Of a stretch of DNA of 64,000 bases, positions 17,872-26,810 are shown in pieces. Origin of the DNA: an uncultured Roseburia sp. (GTDB lineage: Bacteria > Bacillota > Clostridia > Lachnospirales > Lachnospiraceae); contig CANRYS010000009.1 of NCBI GenBank assembly GCA_947644305.1, positions 1 through 64,000 on the forward strand, written 5' to 3'. The number at the start of each line of letters is the position of its first letter. Position 1 is the first letter of the stretch. Below the pieces are notes generated by a model. That model made no database searches. It had not been told where the DNA came from and worked only from the letters and a program-made list of their open reading frames with translations. Made by a program: the position numbers and the translations under genes.

Positions 17872-19710
17872 TTAAGCATTTTCTACGGTTTCATCGTCAT
17901 TTTGCTCAAAAAGCAACTCGAACTCATCTCTGGTAATCCTCTCCTTTTCTATCAGGAGTTTCGCCAACCGGTCAAGAATATCCTGGTTTGCTTTTAAAAT
18001 GCTGGTTGCTTTCTCATGACAGCTATTGATAATCTTTTTGACCTCTCTGTCAATGATCTCTGCAGTGCCCTCACTAAAGGTTTTGGTGTGGGCGATATCC
18101 CTTCCTATAAACACTTCATCATCCGAGGTATCGTAATTTATCATTCCCAGTTCCTCTGAGAATCCATACCGGGTAACCATATCTCTGGCCGCTTCTGTCG
18201 CCTGTTTGATATCCTGGACAGCGCCGGTTGTCACATCATCAAAGGCAATACTTTCTGCGATGCGTCCGCCAAGACATACCGTGATGTCCTGGAGCATCTT
18301 GCCCTTCGTCAAATGCAGCTCATCCTTTTCTGGCAGCGGCATCGTGTATCCTGCGGCTCCCTGGCCGGTAGGAATAATGGAAACGGTGTATACCGGTCCT
18401 ACATCCGGCAGGAGATGAAACAGGATCGCATGCCCCGCTTCATGATAGGCGGTGATCCGCTTATCTTTGTCAGAAATGACCTTGCTTCTTTTCTCCGCTC
18501 CGATGCCTACCTTGATAAAGGATTTCTTGATATCTTCTTCTACAATAAATACCCGATTATCTCTGGCCGCCGCGATCGCCGCCTCATTCAGAAGATTTTC
18601 CAGGTCAGCCCCCACAAAACCTGCCGTGGTTCTGGCGATATCTTCCAGATTTACGTCATCCGACAGCGGTTTATCCTTTGCGTGAACCTTCAGGATCTCT
18701 TCCCTTCCCCGCACGTCCGGTCTACCTACTGTGATCTTCCGATCAAATCTTCCCGGTCTCAGGATCGCCGGATCAAGTATATCTACACGGTTTGTCGCCG
18801 CCATAACGATGATTCCCTCATTGATGCCGAAACCATCCATCTCCACCAGCATCTGATTCAGAGTCTGCTCTCTCTCGTCATGACCACCGCCCAGGCCGCT
18901 ACCTCGGCGTCTCGCCACCGCGTCAATTTCATCGATAAATACGATACACGGTGCATTTTTCTTTGCCTCTGCAAAGAGGTCACGTACTCTGGAAGCCCCC
19001 ACACCGACAAACATTTCCACAAAGTCAGAACCGGAAATGCTGAAAAAGGGAACACCTGCTTCTCCGGCAACCGCCTTCGCCAGCAAGGTTTTTCCAGTAC
19101 CTGGGGGACCCACCATAATGACTCCCTTTGGAATCCTGGCACCGAGCTTTGTATATTTTCCAGGTGCTGAAAGAAAATCTACGATCTCCTCCAACTGCTC
19201 TTTTTCCTCCACCAGACCTGCCACATCCTGAAAGGTTTTCACCTTATCGTCCGGCATCGTAAGTTTGGCACGGCTCTTTCCAAAATTCATCATCTTTCCG
19301 CCGCCACCGCCTCCGTTGGCATTGGAGGACATCATGCTAAACAGCAGCAGGATCAACACTACTCCGATGATATATGGCAGAACTTCCAGATACCATGGAG
19401 TTCTCGCTACATCCCCCACTCTCACATGGGTGAAGTTTTTTTCATCTAGAAACTGCAGGATCTGGTTGACGTCCGATACATAGACCCGCTTTTCACCATT
19501 GGAGTACTTAGCGGTCAATTCACCCGTAGGCACCTCTGCATTCTGTCTCACTTCCACACTCTGGATCTTTTCCTCCATGATGTCCTGCTTAAACTGTGTC
19601 ACCGAATAATTGTCCCGGTTTGAATTTATAAAATATTCATTGGCGATAAACACTAACGCCAGTACCAGAAGCATCAGCACAAAAAAGCCATAGCCCTTAA
19701 ATGTCTTCAT
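17872..19710 (-). CDS. ftsH: FtsH, membrane AAA+ zinc metalloprotease
   Basis: FtsH degrades misfolded and regulatory membrane and cytosolic proteins. The 612-residue protein has two membrane helices (about 7-25 and 107-127) around a short external domain, then the AAA+ module and protease domain. Walker A GPPGTGKT is at 201-208, Walker B VFIDEID is near 258, and the zinc site HEAGH is at 423-427. A Gly-rich linker follows the second helix. In spore formers FtsH also affects Spo0A phosphorylation. Its start codon overlaps the hpt stop codon (TAATG). It is last in the tilS-hpt-ftsH group, the same order as in Bacillus. Confidence 0.97.
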   Translation of the reverse strand: MKTFKGYGFFVLMLLVLALVFIANEYFINSNRDNYSVTQFKQDIMEEKIQSVEVRQNAEVPTGELTAKYSNGEKRVYVSDVNQILQFLDEKNFTHVRVGDVARTPWYLEVLPYIIGVVLILLLFSMMSSNANGGGGGGKMMNFGKSRAKLTMPDDKVKTFQDVAGLVEEKEQLEEIVDFLSAPGKYTKLGARIPKGVIMVGPPGTGKTLLAKAVAGEAGVPFFSISGSDFVEMFVGVGASRVRDLFAEAKKNAPCIVFIDEIDAVARRRGSGLGGGHDEREQTLNQMLVEMDGFGINEGIIVMAATNRVDILDPAILRPGRFDRKITVGRPDVRGREEILKVHAKDKPLSDDVNLEDIARTTAGFVGADLENLLNEAAIAAARDNRVFIVEEDIKKSFIKVGIGAEKRSKVISDKDKRITAYHEAGHAILFHLLPDVGPVYTVSIIPTGQGAAGYTMPLPEKDELHLTKGKMLQDITVCLGGRIAESIAFDDVTTGAVQDIKQATEAARDMVTRYGFSEELGMINYDTSDDEVFIGRDIAHTKTFSEGTAEIIDREVKKIINSCHEKATSILKANQDILDRLAKLLIEKERITRDEFELLFEQNDDETVENA

Positions 19711-20243
19711 TATTTGCCCTCCTTAAAGACCAGTTCACCGATATATGGCAGATTCCTATATTTCTGCGCATAATCCATCCCAAACCCAACAACAAAAACG
19801 TCTGGGACTTCGAAGCCCACATAATCCACTGCCACTTCTGTCACACGGCTTCCCGGTTTGTCAAGAAGTGTACACAGCCGCAGGCTTTCCGGTTTGCGTT
19901 TCGCCAGCATATGAAGCAAAAATGCGAGGGTTCTTCCGCTATCCACAATGTCCTCCACCACGATAACATTTTTCCCCTTTACATCCAGGTCTACATCATT
20001 GCTCAACTCCACTGCCCCGGAACTGGTCATTCCGTCCCCGTAGCTGGACACACTTAAAAATCCAAGCTTTACAGGAACTTTTATATATTTGGAAAGTTCA
20101 CAAGTAAAATATACACTGCCCTTCAGGATACAGAGCAGATATACTTCCTTTCCTTCATAATCCCGGTTGATCTGATCTGCGATCTCCCGAATCTTTGACA
20201 TAAGCTGTTCTTCTTTGAATAATACATTTACTTCTTCTTTCAT
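19710..20243 (-). CDS. hpt: Hypoxanthine phosphoribosyltransferase
   Basis: This salvage enzyme makes IMP or GMP from hypoxanthine or guanine and PRPP. The 177-residue protein shows the PRPP loop VIVVEDIVDSGRTL, the flexible-loop SSYGDG segment and the C-terminal DFVVGFGMDYA-like base site (VFVVGFGMDYAQKYRNLPYI region). AAGGAGAGAACG sets the start at 20243, 13 bases after the tilS stop codon. The tilS-hpt-ftsH order is conserved in Firmicutes, where TilS and Hpt have been reported to act together on ftsH expression. Confidence 0.95.
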   Translation of the reverse strand: MKEEVNVLFKEEQLMSKIREIADQINRDYEGKEVYLLCILKGSVYFTCELSKYIKVPVKLGFLSVSSYGDGMTSSGAVELSNDVDLDVKGKNVIVVEDIVDSGRTLAFLLHMLAKRKPESLRLCTLLDKPGSRVTEVAVDYVGFEVPDVFVVGFGMDYAQKYRNLPYIGELVFKEGK

Positions 20244-20256
20244 CGTTCTCTCCTTA

Positions 20257-21648
20257 TCATCCCCATGCCAGCACAACCACTAGAACTAATCTGGTCTCTT
20301 TAGTAACTTTATATGCATTACTGATCCGTCCCGGAACTGCCCAGATCACATGATTTTCTTCAGCCAGCACAATCTCTTTTGCTCTTTCTGACGCAGGAAT
20401 TTTTTTATCAATAAAATATCGGGAAAGCTTTTTTCGGTTTCCCGCTGCATCCATGATAAAATAGTCACCCTTTTTTGGGTTCCTAAGACATAAGTTACCC
20501 TTTATTTTATCATAATCCAACCATTTCGTATAGTCTTTTTCTGGAATTTCTTCCGGGAGTTTCCTTCTGGGAACTACATCCATGGCGATTCGCATTCTGT
20601 CTTTTCGTATTTTCACCAGTCCTTCATAGGGAAGCAGGCATTTCTGATAAAACATTTCTCCATTCTGATCGGTTATATTACGGTACCAGACACATCCATA
20701 CCTCCGCTCAACGCATACTTTTCCTGGCAGACTGACCTGTTTGCCCACCTCCATTCTAGACATGGCGATCAATTTTTTATAGTGGGTCTCGCTGATATCC
20801 TTTACCGATTCCCGAAAATTTTTCAACACGAGACGGATGATCTCGATCTGTATGACGAGATCCAACCGGTCAAATTCATCACAATTATAATAATACTGTC
20901 CCTGGTCCGCATGGACCACCCGCATATACTCTTTTTTTGCCTGCTTCTCCACATATGCATTCTGGAGGGCAATTTTCTGTGCAGCCTTTGCTACATGGGC
21001 CTTCGCTCTGTTATTTATTTCCCGTTCTACATAAGGAAATACCCGAAGCCGCAATTTATTTCTGGAATACTCCTCAGAATAATTGGTCTGATCCTCGCAG
21101 TATGCCAGTTTGTTCTCCCGCACATATTCTTCGATCTCCCGTCCCTCCGCAAATAAGATCGGGCGAATCACATATTCCCGCTTGGGATGAATCCCTGACA
21201 ATCCTCTGGGACCGCTTCCTCGAAACATTTGAAAAAGTACCGTCTCCGCCACGTCATCCTGATGGTGCGCCACGGCGATCTTATCAAAACTCTTTTCCAT
21301 GCACACATGACGCATGATCTGATACCGAAGAAAACGCCCTGCCTCCTCTTCTGTCATTTTCCGCTCCTTGGCAACCTGACGGACATTCACACGCTCACTG
21401 TAACATTCCAGTCCCCGGTCTGCTGCCATATCCTTCACGAATTGTTCATCCCTGTCTGCCGCCTCGCCGCGAATCCCGTGGTTGACATGAACCACCAGTA
21501 GCGTCAGGTCAAACTCCTCCCGACACCGGTCCAATACATCCAGCAAGCAGACGGAATCCTTGCCTCCAGATACTCCCACGACGATCCGGTCCCCTCTATG
21601 AAAAAGTTTATTCCGTTTGTTGTACTTTAGTACTTTATCCTTAAACAC
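20257..21648 (-). CDS. tilS: tRNA(Ile)-lysidine synthase
   Basis: TilS modifies C34 of the tRNA-Ile that reads AUA, using ATP and lysine, and is essential for decoding. The N-terminal PP-loop ATPase motif GVSGGKDSVCLL is near residues 25-36; AHHQDDVAET and RGLSGIHP follow. The C-terminal TilS domain (about 370-455) is present. At 463 residues it is full length. It lies 13 bases after spoIIE and leads into hpt. Confidence 0.95.
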   Translation of the reverse strand: MFKDKVLKYNKRNKLFHRGDRIVVGVSGGKDSVCLLDVLDRCREEFDLTLLVVHVNHGIRGEAADRDEQFVKDMAADRGLECYSERVNVRQVAKERKMTEEEAGRFLRYQIMRHVCMEKSFDKIAVAHHQDDVAETVLFQMFRGSGPRGLSGIHPKREYVIRPILFAEGREIEEYVRENKLAYCEDQTNYSEEYSRNKLRLRVFPYVEREINNRAKAHVAKAAQKIALQNAYVEKQAKKEYMRVVHADQGQYYYNCDEFDRLDLVIQIEIIRLVLKNFRESVKDISETHYKKLIAMSRMEVGKQVSLPGKVCVERRYGCVWYRNITDQNGEMFYQKCLLPYEGLVKIRKDRMRIAMDVVPRRKLPEEIPEKDYTKWLDYDKIKGNLCLRNPKKGDYFIMDAAGNRKKLSRYFIDKKIPASERAKEIVLAEENHVIWAVPGRISNAYKVTKETRLVLVVVLAWG

Positions 21649-21661
21649 TATTGTTCTCCAT

Positions 21662-23968
21662 TCATTTTTTCCATATTCCTGCCACCAGCACGCTCATATC
21701 ATCCGACGCCTCCCTAGCATTTCTGGCAAGCGCCTGCATCAGCACGCCATTTGCTACCTCTGACGGATTGTTGCTGTCTATATTCTCCAGTATGTTTTCT
21801 ACATAAAATTCTTTGTCCTCTCCCGGAAATGCATCGATGATACCGTCCGATACCATAACTACCATATCGCCATCATTCAGGCTTGTCCGGGTAGATTCCG
21901 GCGCTGCCTCCATATCGATGCCCATAGGAAGAGTTTTAGCAAAAATAGTCTCCACACCCTCGGAGCGTTTGATAAATGTGGCAGCCGCGCCATTTTTAAC
22001 CGTCTCACATTCTCCACTATAAAGGTCTATCGCTGTCATGTCAAGGGTTGTAAACTTTTTTCCCTCATAAGACATAACAAATAGCGTATTCATGAGACGA
22101 ATCGCCGATTCTTTGCGGAACCCTGCCTCGATGAGACTCTCCAGTACCTCTACCAGATTTTCACTGTCCTGGCATGCCCGGCTTCCACTGCCCATCCCAT
22201 CCGAGAGCACCATAACCAGTTCCCCAGTGGAGAGCTCCATAAAAGAGAAATTATCACCGGATACCGTCTCACCGCTTTTCGCCACTCTGGCAAGACCGGT
22301 GAGCGTCTTATAATTCATATCCCGCACAAAGGAAACTGCCTCGTATTCTTTGGGGATAACATTTCTCATGTACCTGCCGGGACACATCCGCTGATCCAGC
22401 GCATGCTCCAGCGCCACGCACACATCCTTCTTTGTGATACAGGCATTTCCTTTGGCCTTCGCCACAAAACAGATCTCCAGATTCCCTTTTCGGTCGGTTT
22501 TGAAAGACAGATTTTTCACCCGGATCCCCAGACTTCGCAGGGCAAAGAGAACCTTTTTCTTCGTCTCCACCGGCACCTCGGTCGTCTGATTCAGCTCCAT
22601 CGTAAATTCTTTCAGCGCCTCGGCGATCTCCATCATCTGACCTGCCATCGCCTCCCGGCTCTCCGCCATTTTATTGCGCCAGCTCAGGTTCATCCTGGCC
22701 ACCGCCATACGCTCATTGATCTTTTCGATGTATTCATCCAGTCTCAGGCAGCGGTTTAAAAATTTCTCACTGATGTTCTCTTCTTCCACCACGCCCTGTT
22801 CACTTGCCGCCGCAAGAATGTTTTTTATGTTCTCATAGGTCTCTTCGTAATTCGTCTCCCAACAGTAGTGACAGTTCACACACTGCCGACAGACTTTGCC
22901 AGACAGGTCGTCGAAGATCTCCTGGATCTCATCGCCGGATATCTGTCGTTCCTTTTCCGTAAAATCACTGAAGGATTTTGCCAGCCGTTTAAATGCCGTG
23001 GCGAACCCGTCGATCTTATAATTGGCAAGGGTTCGCAGATCCTCCTTGGCAAAAGGATTTTCCTGATCTTTCGTCAGATCATTTTCGATGGTTCGAATGA
23101 AGGAACCGGGGATGGATAGAAAAATGATTGCCGCAGATACCATTCCTCGCAACTCTACGATTCCCAGCACCTCATTTCTTATGACATATGCCATAATGAT
23201 CCCCATCACAAGAAATGCCACGGTACTCATAATACGCCCAATCTCTCGGAAAATTCCCACGCCGATGCCGAGGAGGCAGTATACCCCCACCAGAACCATA
23301 CCACTGCCGGAGGCCGCTGCCAGGATGCCCCCAGCTGCACCTGCCATCGCCCCCGGCGCCGCCCCATAACGGTATCCCACAAACAATACAAGAAGATAGC
23401 TGAGAGTCTCGATAAAGGAGTACACCCCCTCAAAAGTCCGGGGCATTCCATAGACAACCAGGGCCGCCAGGGATATAAGACTGATCATCTCCTCATTTCC
23501 AAGAATCTTTGCCCAGTCCTCATATAATAAGAACCGCACTCCCCACTGAAATACATTTGCCATGGCAACGATACACAGGCTCTCCAACAAGCTCAGCCAG
23601 ACCGCTTCCATCGTATTGTTGTTTACTACACCCGTAGTGAATCCAAGAATAAAATTGAGTATCCCACTGACACACGCCACCGCAAGGACACTCCCCTCCT
23701 TGCCATCGATCCGCCGCATGACATACTGCACAAACCCAGTCAACAAGATTAGAAAGGTATACTGCAGAAAATTCAACCCTCTCGCCTGAGTCAACACACC
23801 TCCCAGGACAGATACCATCACCAGCATCCGACTGCCAGGATAGACTCCTGCCGCACACAGATAGGCGGGGGCAAAGGGATTGATGGAAAACATCCACACC
23901 CGCCCAAGCATAAATCCTAGTACTGCCTGTAATATCCACCTTTTTTTTGAAACCGCACCTTGTATCAT
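21662..23968 (-). CDS. spoIIE: SpoIIE, stage II sporulation serine phosphatase
   Basis: SpoIIE dephosphorylates SpoIIAA in the forespore to release sigma-F, and helps place the polar septum. The N-terminal 300 residues hold about ten membrane helices, then a central coiled region, then a C-terminal PP2C-type phosphatase (about 570-765) with the motifs LSDGMGSG and MVSDGIIDAF. The start at 23968 is preferred because GGAGG lies five bases before it; an ATG at 23980 sits in front of that site and would add four residues. The promoter upstream has the special Spo0A-type architecture. Confidence 0.95.
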   Translation of the reverse strand: MIQGAVSKKRWILQAVLGFMLGRVWMFSINPFAPAYLCAAGVYPGSRMLVMVSVLGGVLTQARGLNFLQYTFLILLTGFVQYVMRRIDGKEGSVLAVACVSGILNFILGFTTGVVNNNTMEAVWLSLLESLCIVAMANVFQWGVRFLLYEDWAKILGNEEMISLISLAALVVYGMPRTFEGVYSFIETLSYLLVLFVGYRYGAAPGAMAGAAGGILAAASGSGMVLVGVYCLLGIGVGIFREIGRIMSTVAFLVMGIIMAYVIRNEVLGIVELRGMVSAAIIFLSIPGSFIRTIENDLTKDQENPFAKEDLRTLANYKIDGFATAFKRLAKSFSDFTEKERQISGDEIQEIFDDLSGKVCRQCVNCHYCWETNYEETYENIKNILAAASEQGVVEEENISEKFLNRCLRLDEYIEKINERMAVARMNLSWRNKMAESREAMAGQMMEIAEALKEFTMELNQTTEVPVETKKKVLFALRSLGIRVKNLSFKTDRKGNLEICFVAKAKGNACITKKDVCVALEHALDQRMCPGRYMRNVIPKEYEAVSFVRDMNYKTLTGLARVAKSGETVSGDNFSFMELSTGELVMVLSDGMGSGSRACQDSENLVEVLESLIEAGFRKESAIRLMNTLFVMSYEGKKFTTLDMTAIDLYSGECETVKNGAAATFIKRSEGVETIFAKTLPMGIDMEAAPESTRTSLNDGDMVVMVSDGIIDAFPGEDKEFYVENILENIDSNNPSEVANGVLMQALARNAREASDDMSVLVAGIWKK

Positions 23969-24062
23969 CATTTCCTCCATTCTGAGACGCTCTCCAAAGC
24001 AGCGGCATAACCAAACCGCTGCCTGCGTCCCGCCTCAACAAATTACACTTGTAGTACAAATA

Positions 24063-24127
24063 AGTATAGACAAAGTGGGTATCAAATTTTGTCAAAAAAA
24101 GAATCATGCCAAAAAAACTTTTCGACA
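24063..24127 (-). promoter_or_regulatory. spoIIE promoter with 21-bp spacing and a Spo0A box
   Basis: On the minus strand TTGACA (24090-24095) and TATACT (24063-24068) are separated by 21 bases, not 17. A perfect Spo0A box TGTCGAA (24121-24127) lies 25 bases upstream of the -35. In Bacillus, spoIIE and spoIIG use sigma-A promoters with 21-22 bp spacing that fire only with phosphorylated Spo0A. A GC-rich hairpin (about 24000-24023) sits in the leader. Confidence 0.8.
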
Positions 24128-24133
24128 CGATTC

Positions 24134-24421
24134 TCACTCTGCTTTGAAAATTATCTCATCATCATATACGAGGCCAAATTTTTCCCTGGCCGCGTTCTCT
24201 ATGTATTCATCTGTCTGCATGTATGCCTTCTGCTCCTGAATGGACTTCTTTTCCTTCTGAAGCTCGTCTTTTTTCTGCTGCAGTTCCTGTTTCTGCTTTT
24301 GCAGCTCAAGACAGTTCGCCTTCAAAGAAATACTATGAATCCCAAGGGTAGCGCAAAACAGCAGAACCACCGTCATCACCAGAAAAAGCCCGGTGCGGTT
24401 TCTTCGCCTTCTTCTTCTCAT
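24134..24421 (-). CDS. divIC: DivIC/FtsB-like septum formation initiator
   Basis: This small single-pass divisome protein has a strongly basic start (MRRRRRR), one membrane helix (about 12-30), and a long coiled coil of Leu/Gln/Lys repeats. It ends with the conserved YIENAAREKFGLVYDDE block. It stabilises FtsL/FtsQ-type division complexes at the septum. I chose 24421 because GAGGAAA lies six bases upstream. Upstream alternatives are ATG at 24433 and GTG at 24463, both with poor ribosome sites. It lies between yabQ and spoIIE, as in Bacillus. Confidence 0.88.
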   Translation of the reverse strand: MRRRRRRNRTGLFLVMTVVLLFCATLGIHSISLKANCLELQKQKQELQQKKDELQKEKKSIQEQKAYMQTDEYIENAAREKFGLVYDDEIIFKAE

Positions 24422-24525
24422 ATATTTCCTCATTTCTACGGGGGAAGCTTGTTTCCCCTTCACTTAGTTTTCTATAGCTGTAGACTGCTGTGTAATTGAT
24501 ATTATAATGCGTTTTTTAGCAAATA

Positions 24526-24915
24526 TCAAGAGTTTTTTTCTCTTTTTTTTATGATTTTTCTGAATTGCTTACAAAGAAATAAAAGGGGACGGGTAAGCAG
24601 CCGAAATGTCTTTTGGACGGCCCTCACGCAGAGGTTGGATATCTTTGTTCCAAAGGTCTTCCGAAACAAGATCGCCCCTGCCCCAAAGGCAAAGATGAAA
24701 AAGCTCCGTATCGTTCCGTTGTTGCACAGAAAGATCATCTGGAATACACATATTCCACTGACTGTAAAAAACACCACGTCCAGAAACAATTTGCCCACGA
24801 TCCCCGGCCGGAACAGTCCCCGTATAATATTAATAATCTCATAGGCAAGCATCACCGCCACGCCGCTTATAAAGGAACCCAGAAGAAAAATAACCTGACT
24901 TTTTATCTCATCCAT
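24526..24915 (-). CDS. yabQ: YabQ, spore cortex/forespore membrane protein
   Basis: The 129-residue protein has about four hydrophobic helices: residues 8-33, 42-62, 66-84 and a shorter one near 100-115. The YabQ-type N-terminal pattern (QVIFLLGSFISGVAVMLAYE region) is also present. YabQ in Bacillus is a sigma-E-controlled membrane protein needed for cortex formation. Its start codon overlaps the yabP stop codon, so the pair is translationally coupled, and divIC follows. Confidence 0.9.
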   Translation of the reverse strand: MDEIKSQVIFLLGSFISGVAVMLAYEIINIIRGLFRPGIVGKLFLDVVFFTVSGICVFQMIFLCNNGTIRSFFIFAFGAGAILFRKTFGTKISNLCVRAVQKTFRLLTRPLLFLCKQFRKIIKKREKNS

Positions 24916-25247
24916 TATTTAAACAGCTTTCCAAAAAATGTGCCGGCATCCTTCACAGAATGGGTATCTGAATATTTTAACTCACAGATATTTCCCTCCA
25001 GATCCACCTCACCCTTTTCCAAGGTCAACCGCTTGACATGAAGATCCTCTCCCCGAAATGAAAGCATTCCTCTGGTGGTTTCAAGCAGGATCTCATTGCT
25101 GTCAAAGGAGATTACCTCCTTCACGCCGGACACCGCTGCTTTCCTGCGGTCGAACATGTTTACATCCTGCCTTCCCGTCAGCCCCTCATTCCTCGTCTCC
25201 GCATACTGGTTGTATCTGCTTTTCTGGGAATCCTGCAATTTGCCCAC
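24915..25247 (-). CDS. yabP: YabP sporulation protein
   Basis: The 110-residue product carries the YabP/YqfC domain (about 35-108): GVKEVISFDSNEILLET, RGEDLHV, and a C-terminal FFGKLFK like that of Bacillus YabP. The start is uncertain. The frame opens with GTG at 25247, but the best ribosome-like site (GAGGTG) overlaps that GTG and points to a TTG at 25238. Both give a normal YabP length. It is preceded by a sigma-E-like promoter and overlaps yabQ. Confidence 0.88.
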   Translation of the reverse strand: MGKLQDSQKSRYNQYAETRNEGLTGRQDVNMFDRRKAAVSGVKEVISFDSNEILLETTRGMLSFRGEDLHVKRLTLEKGEVDLEGNICELKYSDTHSVKDAGTFFGKLFK

Positions 25248-25267
25248 CTCAAAAATCCATTTAACAT

Positions 25268-25297
25268 AATATATGCGGCAGCTTGGGCAGATATGAC
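25268..25297 (-). promoter_or_regulatory. Sigma-E-like promoter of yabP-yabQ
   Basis: On the minus strand GTCATATC (25290-25297), 14 bases, then CATATATT (25268-25275). The Bacillus sigma-E consensus is close to KMATATT, 13-15 bases, CATACAMT. It lies 20 bases before yabP, a known sigma-E gene. Confidence 0.65.
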
Positions 25298-25322
25298 AGA
25301 TCGTTAATTTGTCCGTTTCTTC

Positions 25323-25562
25323 CTACAGATAGCGGTACAGTTCCTTTGCCTCATCTTTTTTGTAGGTTTCTTCAATGCTGAGCACTTCCACCTTCGTATT
25401 CTTATTTCCAAACTGTATCTCAATAACATCACCCGGTTTTACATTAAGGGAAGCCTTTGCCACCTTATCATTTACCAGGATTCGCCCGGCATCACACGCC
25501 TCATTGGCCACCGGTCTCCTCTTAATTAATCTGGATACTTTTAAATATTTGTCTAATCTCAT
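25323..25562 (-). CDS. rqcP: S4-domain RNA-binding protein, RqcP/YabO/Hsp15 family
   Basis: The 79-residue protein is almost entirely an S4 RNA-binding domain: MRLDKYLKVSRLIKRR, then ACDAGRILVNDKVAK and VKPGD. RqcP works with RqcH in ribosome quality control, helping add alanine tails to nascent chains on stalled 50S subunits. GGAGGATCAT sets the start at 25562; an upstream ATG at 25586 is less likely. It sits between HU and yabP, as in other Firmicutes. Confidence 0.93.
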   Translation of the reverse strand: MRLDKYLKVSRLIKRRPVANEACDAGRILVNDKVAKASLNVKPGDVIEIQFGNKNTKVEVLSIEETYKKDEAKELYRYL

Positions 25563-25621
25563 ATGATCCTCCATTCTGTTTCTCACGTTCGCGGGCGGCG
25601 CTATGGCTTTGCCTTACGCGC

Positions 25622-25658
25622 AAAAACGCCGATCCTGACAGCATCCAGAATCGACGTT
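25622..25658 (-). terminator. Terminator downstream of the HU gene
   Basis: On the minus strand AACGTCGATTCTG...CAGGATCGGCGTT pairs over 13 bp, with two G-U pairs, and ends in TTTTT. It lies 37 bases after the HU stop codon. Confidence 0.75.
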
Positions 25659-25694
25659 ATATTTAACAATTCAAAATCCCATAAAAACGCTTAA

Positions 25695-25970
25695 TTATGC
25701 GTTAACAGCATCCTTCAATGCTTTACCAGCTTTGAATTTCGGTGCCTTAGATGCAGGAATGCTCATCGGCTTCTTCGTAAGTGGGTTGATTCCCTCTCTT
25801 GCTGCTCTCTCAGTTACTTCAAAAGAACCGAATCCAACAAGCTGAATCTTTTCACCCTTCTTCAATTCATCCGTAATAACGTCAACAAATGCTTTTAATG
25901 CTTTCTCAGCATCTTTCTTTGACAAATCTGCCTGATCAGCAATAGCCGCAACTAATTCTGTCTTGTTCAT
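25695..25970 (-). CDS. hup: HU-family DNA-binding protein
   Basis: The 91-residue protein matches bacterial HU over its full length: MNKTELVAAIA, KKDAEKALKAF, VQLVGFGSFEV-like IQLVGFGSFEV, and the DNA-binding beta arm ending in INPLTKKPMSIPASKAPKFKAGKALK. HU compacts and bends DNA in the nucleoid. A strong AGGAGGATAT ribosome site precedes it. It lies between spoVT and the S4 gene and has its own terminator. Confidence 0.97.
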   Translation of the reverse strand: MNKTELVAAIADQADLSKKDAEKALKAFVDVITDELKKGEKIQLVGFGSFEVTERAAREGINPLTKKPMSIPASKAPKFKAGKALKDAVNA

Positions 25971-26144
25971 GGAATATATCCTCCTCGTGATTTTACATTA
26001 TTTTTTCGTAAACCTACAATCCCTGTAAACCTACTAAACATATTTATAACCTTTTTTCAGCCATTTGTCAAGGTTTTTTGCAGTTTTTGGCATTTTAAAG
26101 CCAACATTTTAGCTCTACAGGTTCTATCTGACACCGTCATCAGA

Positions 26145-26690
26145 CTAGCTTTCCATCTGTCTGCCCAGAAAGTTTGCACCACACAATGCCATTTTCTCTT
26201 CAAACTCCCCAAATTTTAATTTATCATCCCCGGAGACCAGAATTACCGCGCCAATGGCATCTCCTTCCGATACAATGGTTCCCACCGCCTGGTTCACCTC
26301 GGTTTCCCCATCTTCCGTTATCCTGCAGCGAGATTCCTTTTTGTTTGTGGATAATATATTAGTCCGCTCATCTATACACTGCTTTAATTCTTTATGAATA
26401 TCTTTTCCCGAATAGTTTTTCTTGTCTGGACCGGCTGCTGCCACGATCTGATCCCTGTCCGCCACACAGACCGTACATTTGGCTACATTCGCCACAGACT
26501 CCACATATTCTTTTGCCAACTCTCCCAATTCTCCGATAGGGGAATATTTTTTGAGAATGATCCCTCCCTCATGGTTGGTGAATATCTCCAAGGGATCCCC
26601 TTCACGGATTCTCAATGTCCTTCGTATCTCTTTTGGTATCACGATTCGTCCAAGTTCGTCGATCCGACGCACAATTCCTGTTGCTTTCAT
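26145..26690 (-). CDS. spoVT: SpoVT, forespore transcription regulator
   Basis: The 181-residue protein has an N-terminal AbrB-type swapped-hairpin domain (MKATGIVRRIDELGRIVIPKE; residues 1-50) and a C-terminal GAF-like domain (about 55-178). SpoVT is made in the forespore under sigma-G and tunes the late sigma-G regulon and germination properties. The start at 26690 follows GGAGGAAAAAATAT. A longer frame to 26750 covers the leader. A matching sigma-G-like promoter lies upstream. Confidence 0.95.
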   Translation of the reverse strand: MKATGIVRRIDELGRIVIPKEIRRTLRIREGDPLEIFTNHEGGIILKKYSPIGELGELAKEYVESVANVAKCTVCVADRDQIVAAAGPDKKNYSGKDIHKELKQCIDERTNILSTNKKESRCRITEDGETEVNQAVGTIVSEGDAIGAVILVSGDDKLKFGEFEEKMALCGANFLGRQMES

Positions 26691-26761
26691 ATATTTTTTC
26701 CTCCATAGCCATTTTTCTTGTTTGTTACAAAGATTTGCTTTCCAAATCATTGCTATGGAGT

Positions 26762-26792
26762 TAGTATGTGGAAAAGATGGGGATTTATTCGC
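26762..26792 (-). promoter_or_regulatory. Sigma-G-like promoter of spoVT
   Basis: On the minus strand GCGAATA (26786-26792), 17 bases, then CATACTA (26762-26768). This fits the sigma-F/sigma-G pattern GNATR, 17-18 bases, CATNMTA. The start codon is about 70 bases downstream. Confidence 0.7.
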
Positions 26793-26810
26793 GAAATGAA
26801 AGGTACTTTT

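Noticed and set aside
18313-19170. Long plus-strand frame opposite ftsH
   Set aside because: It is a shadow of the conserved AAA+ coding sequence; it lacks a ribosome site and recognisable domains.
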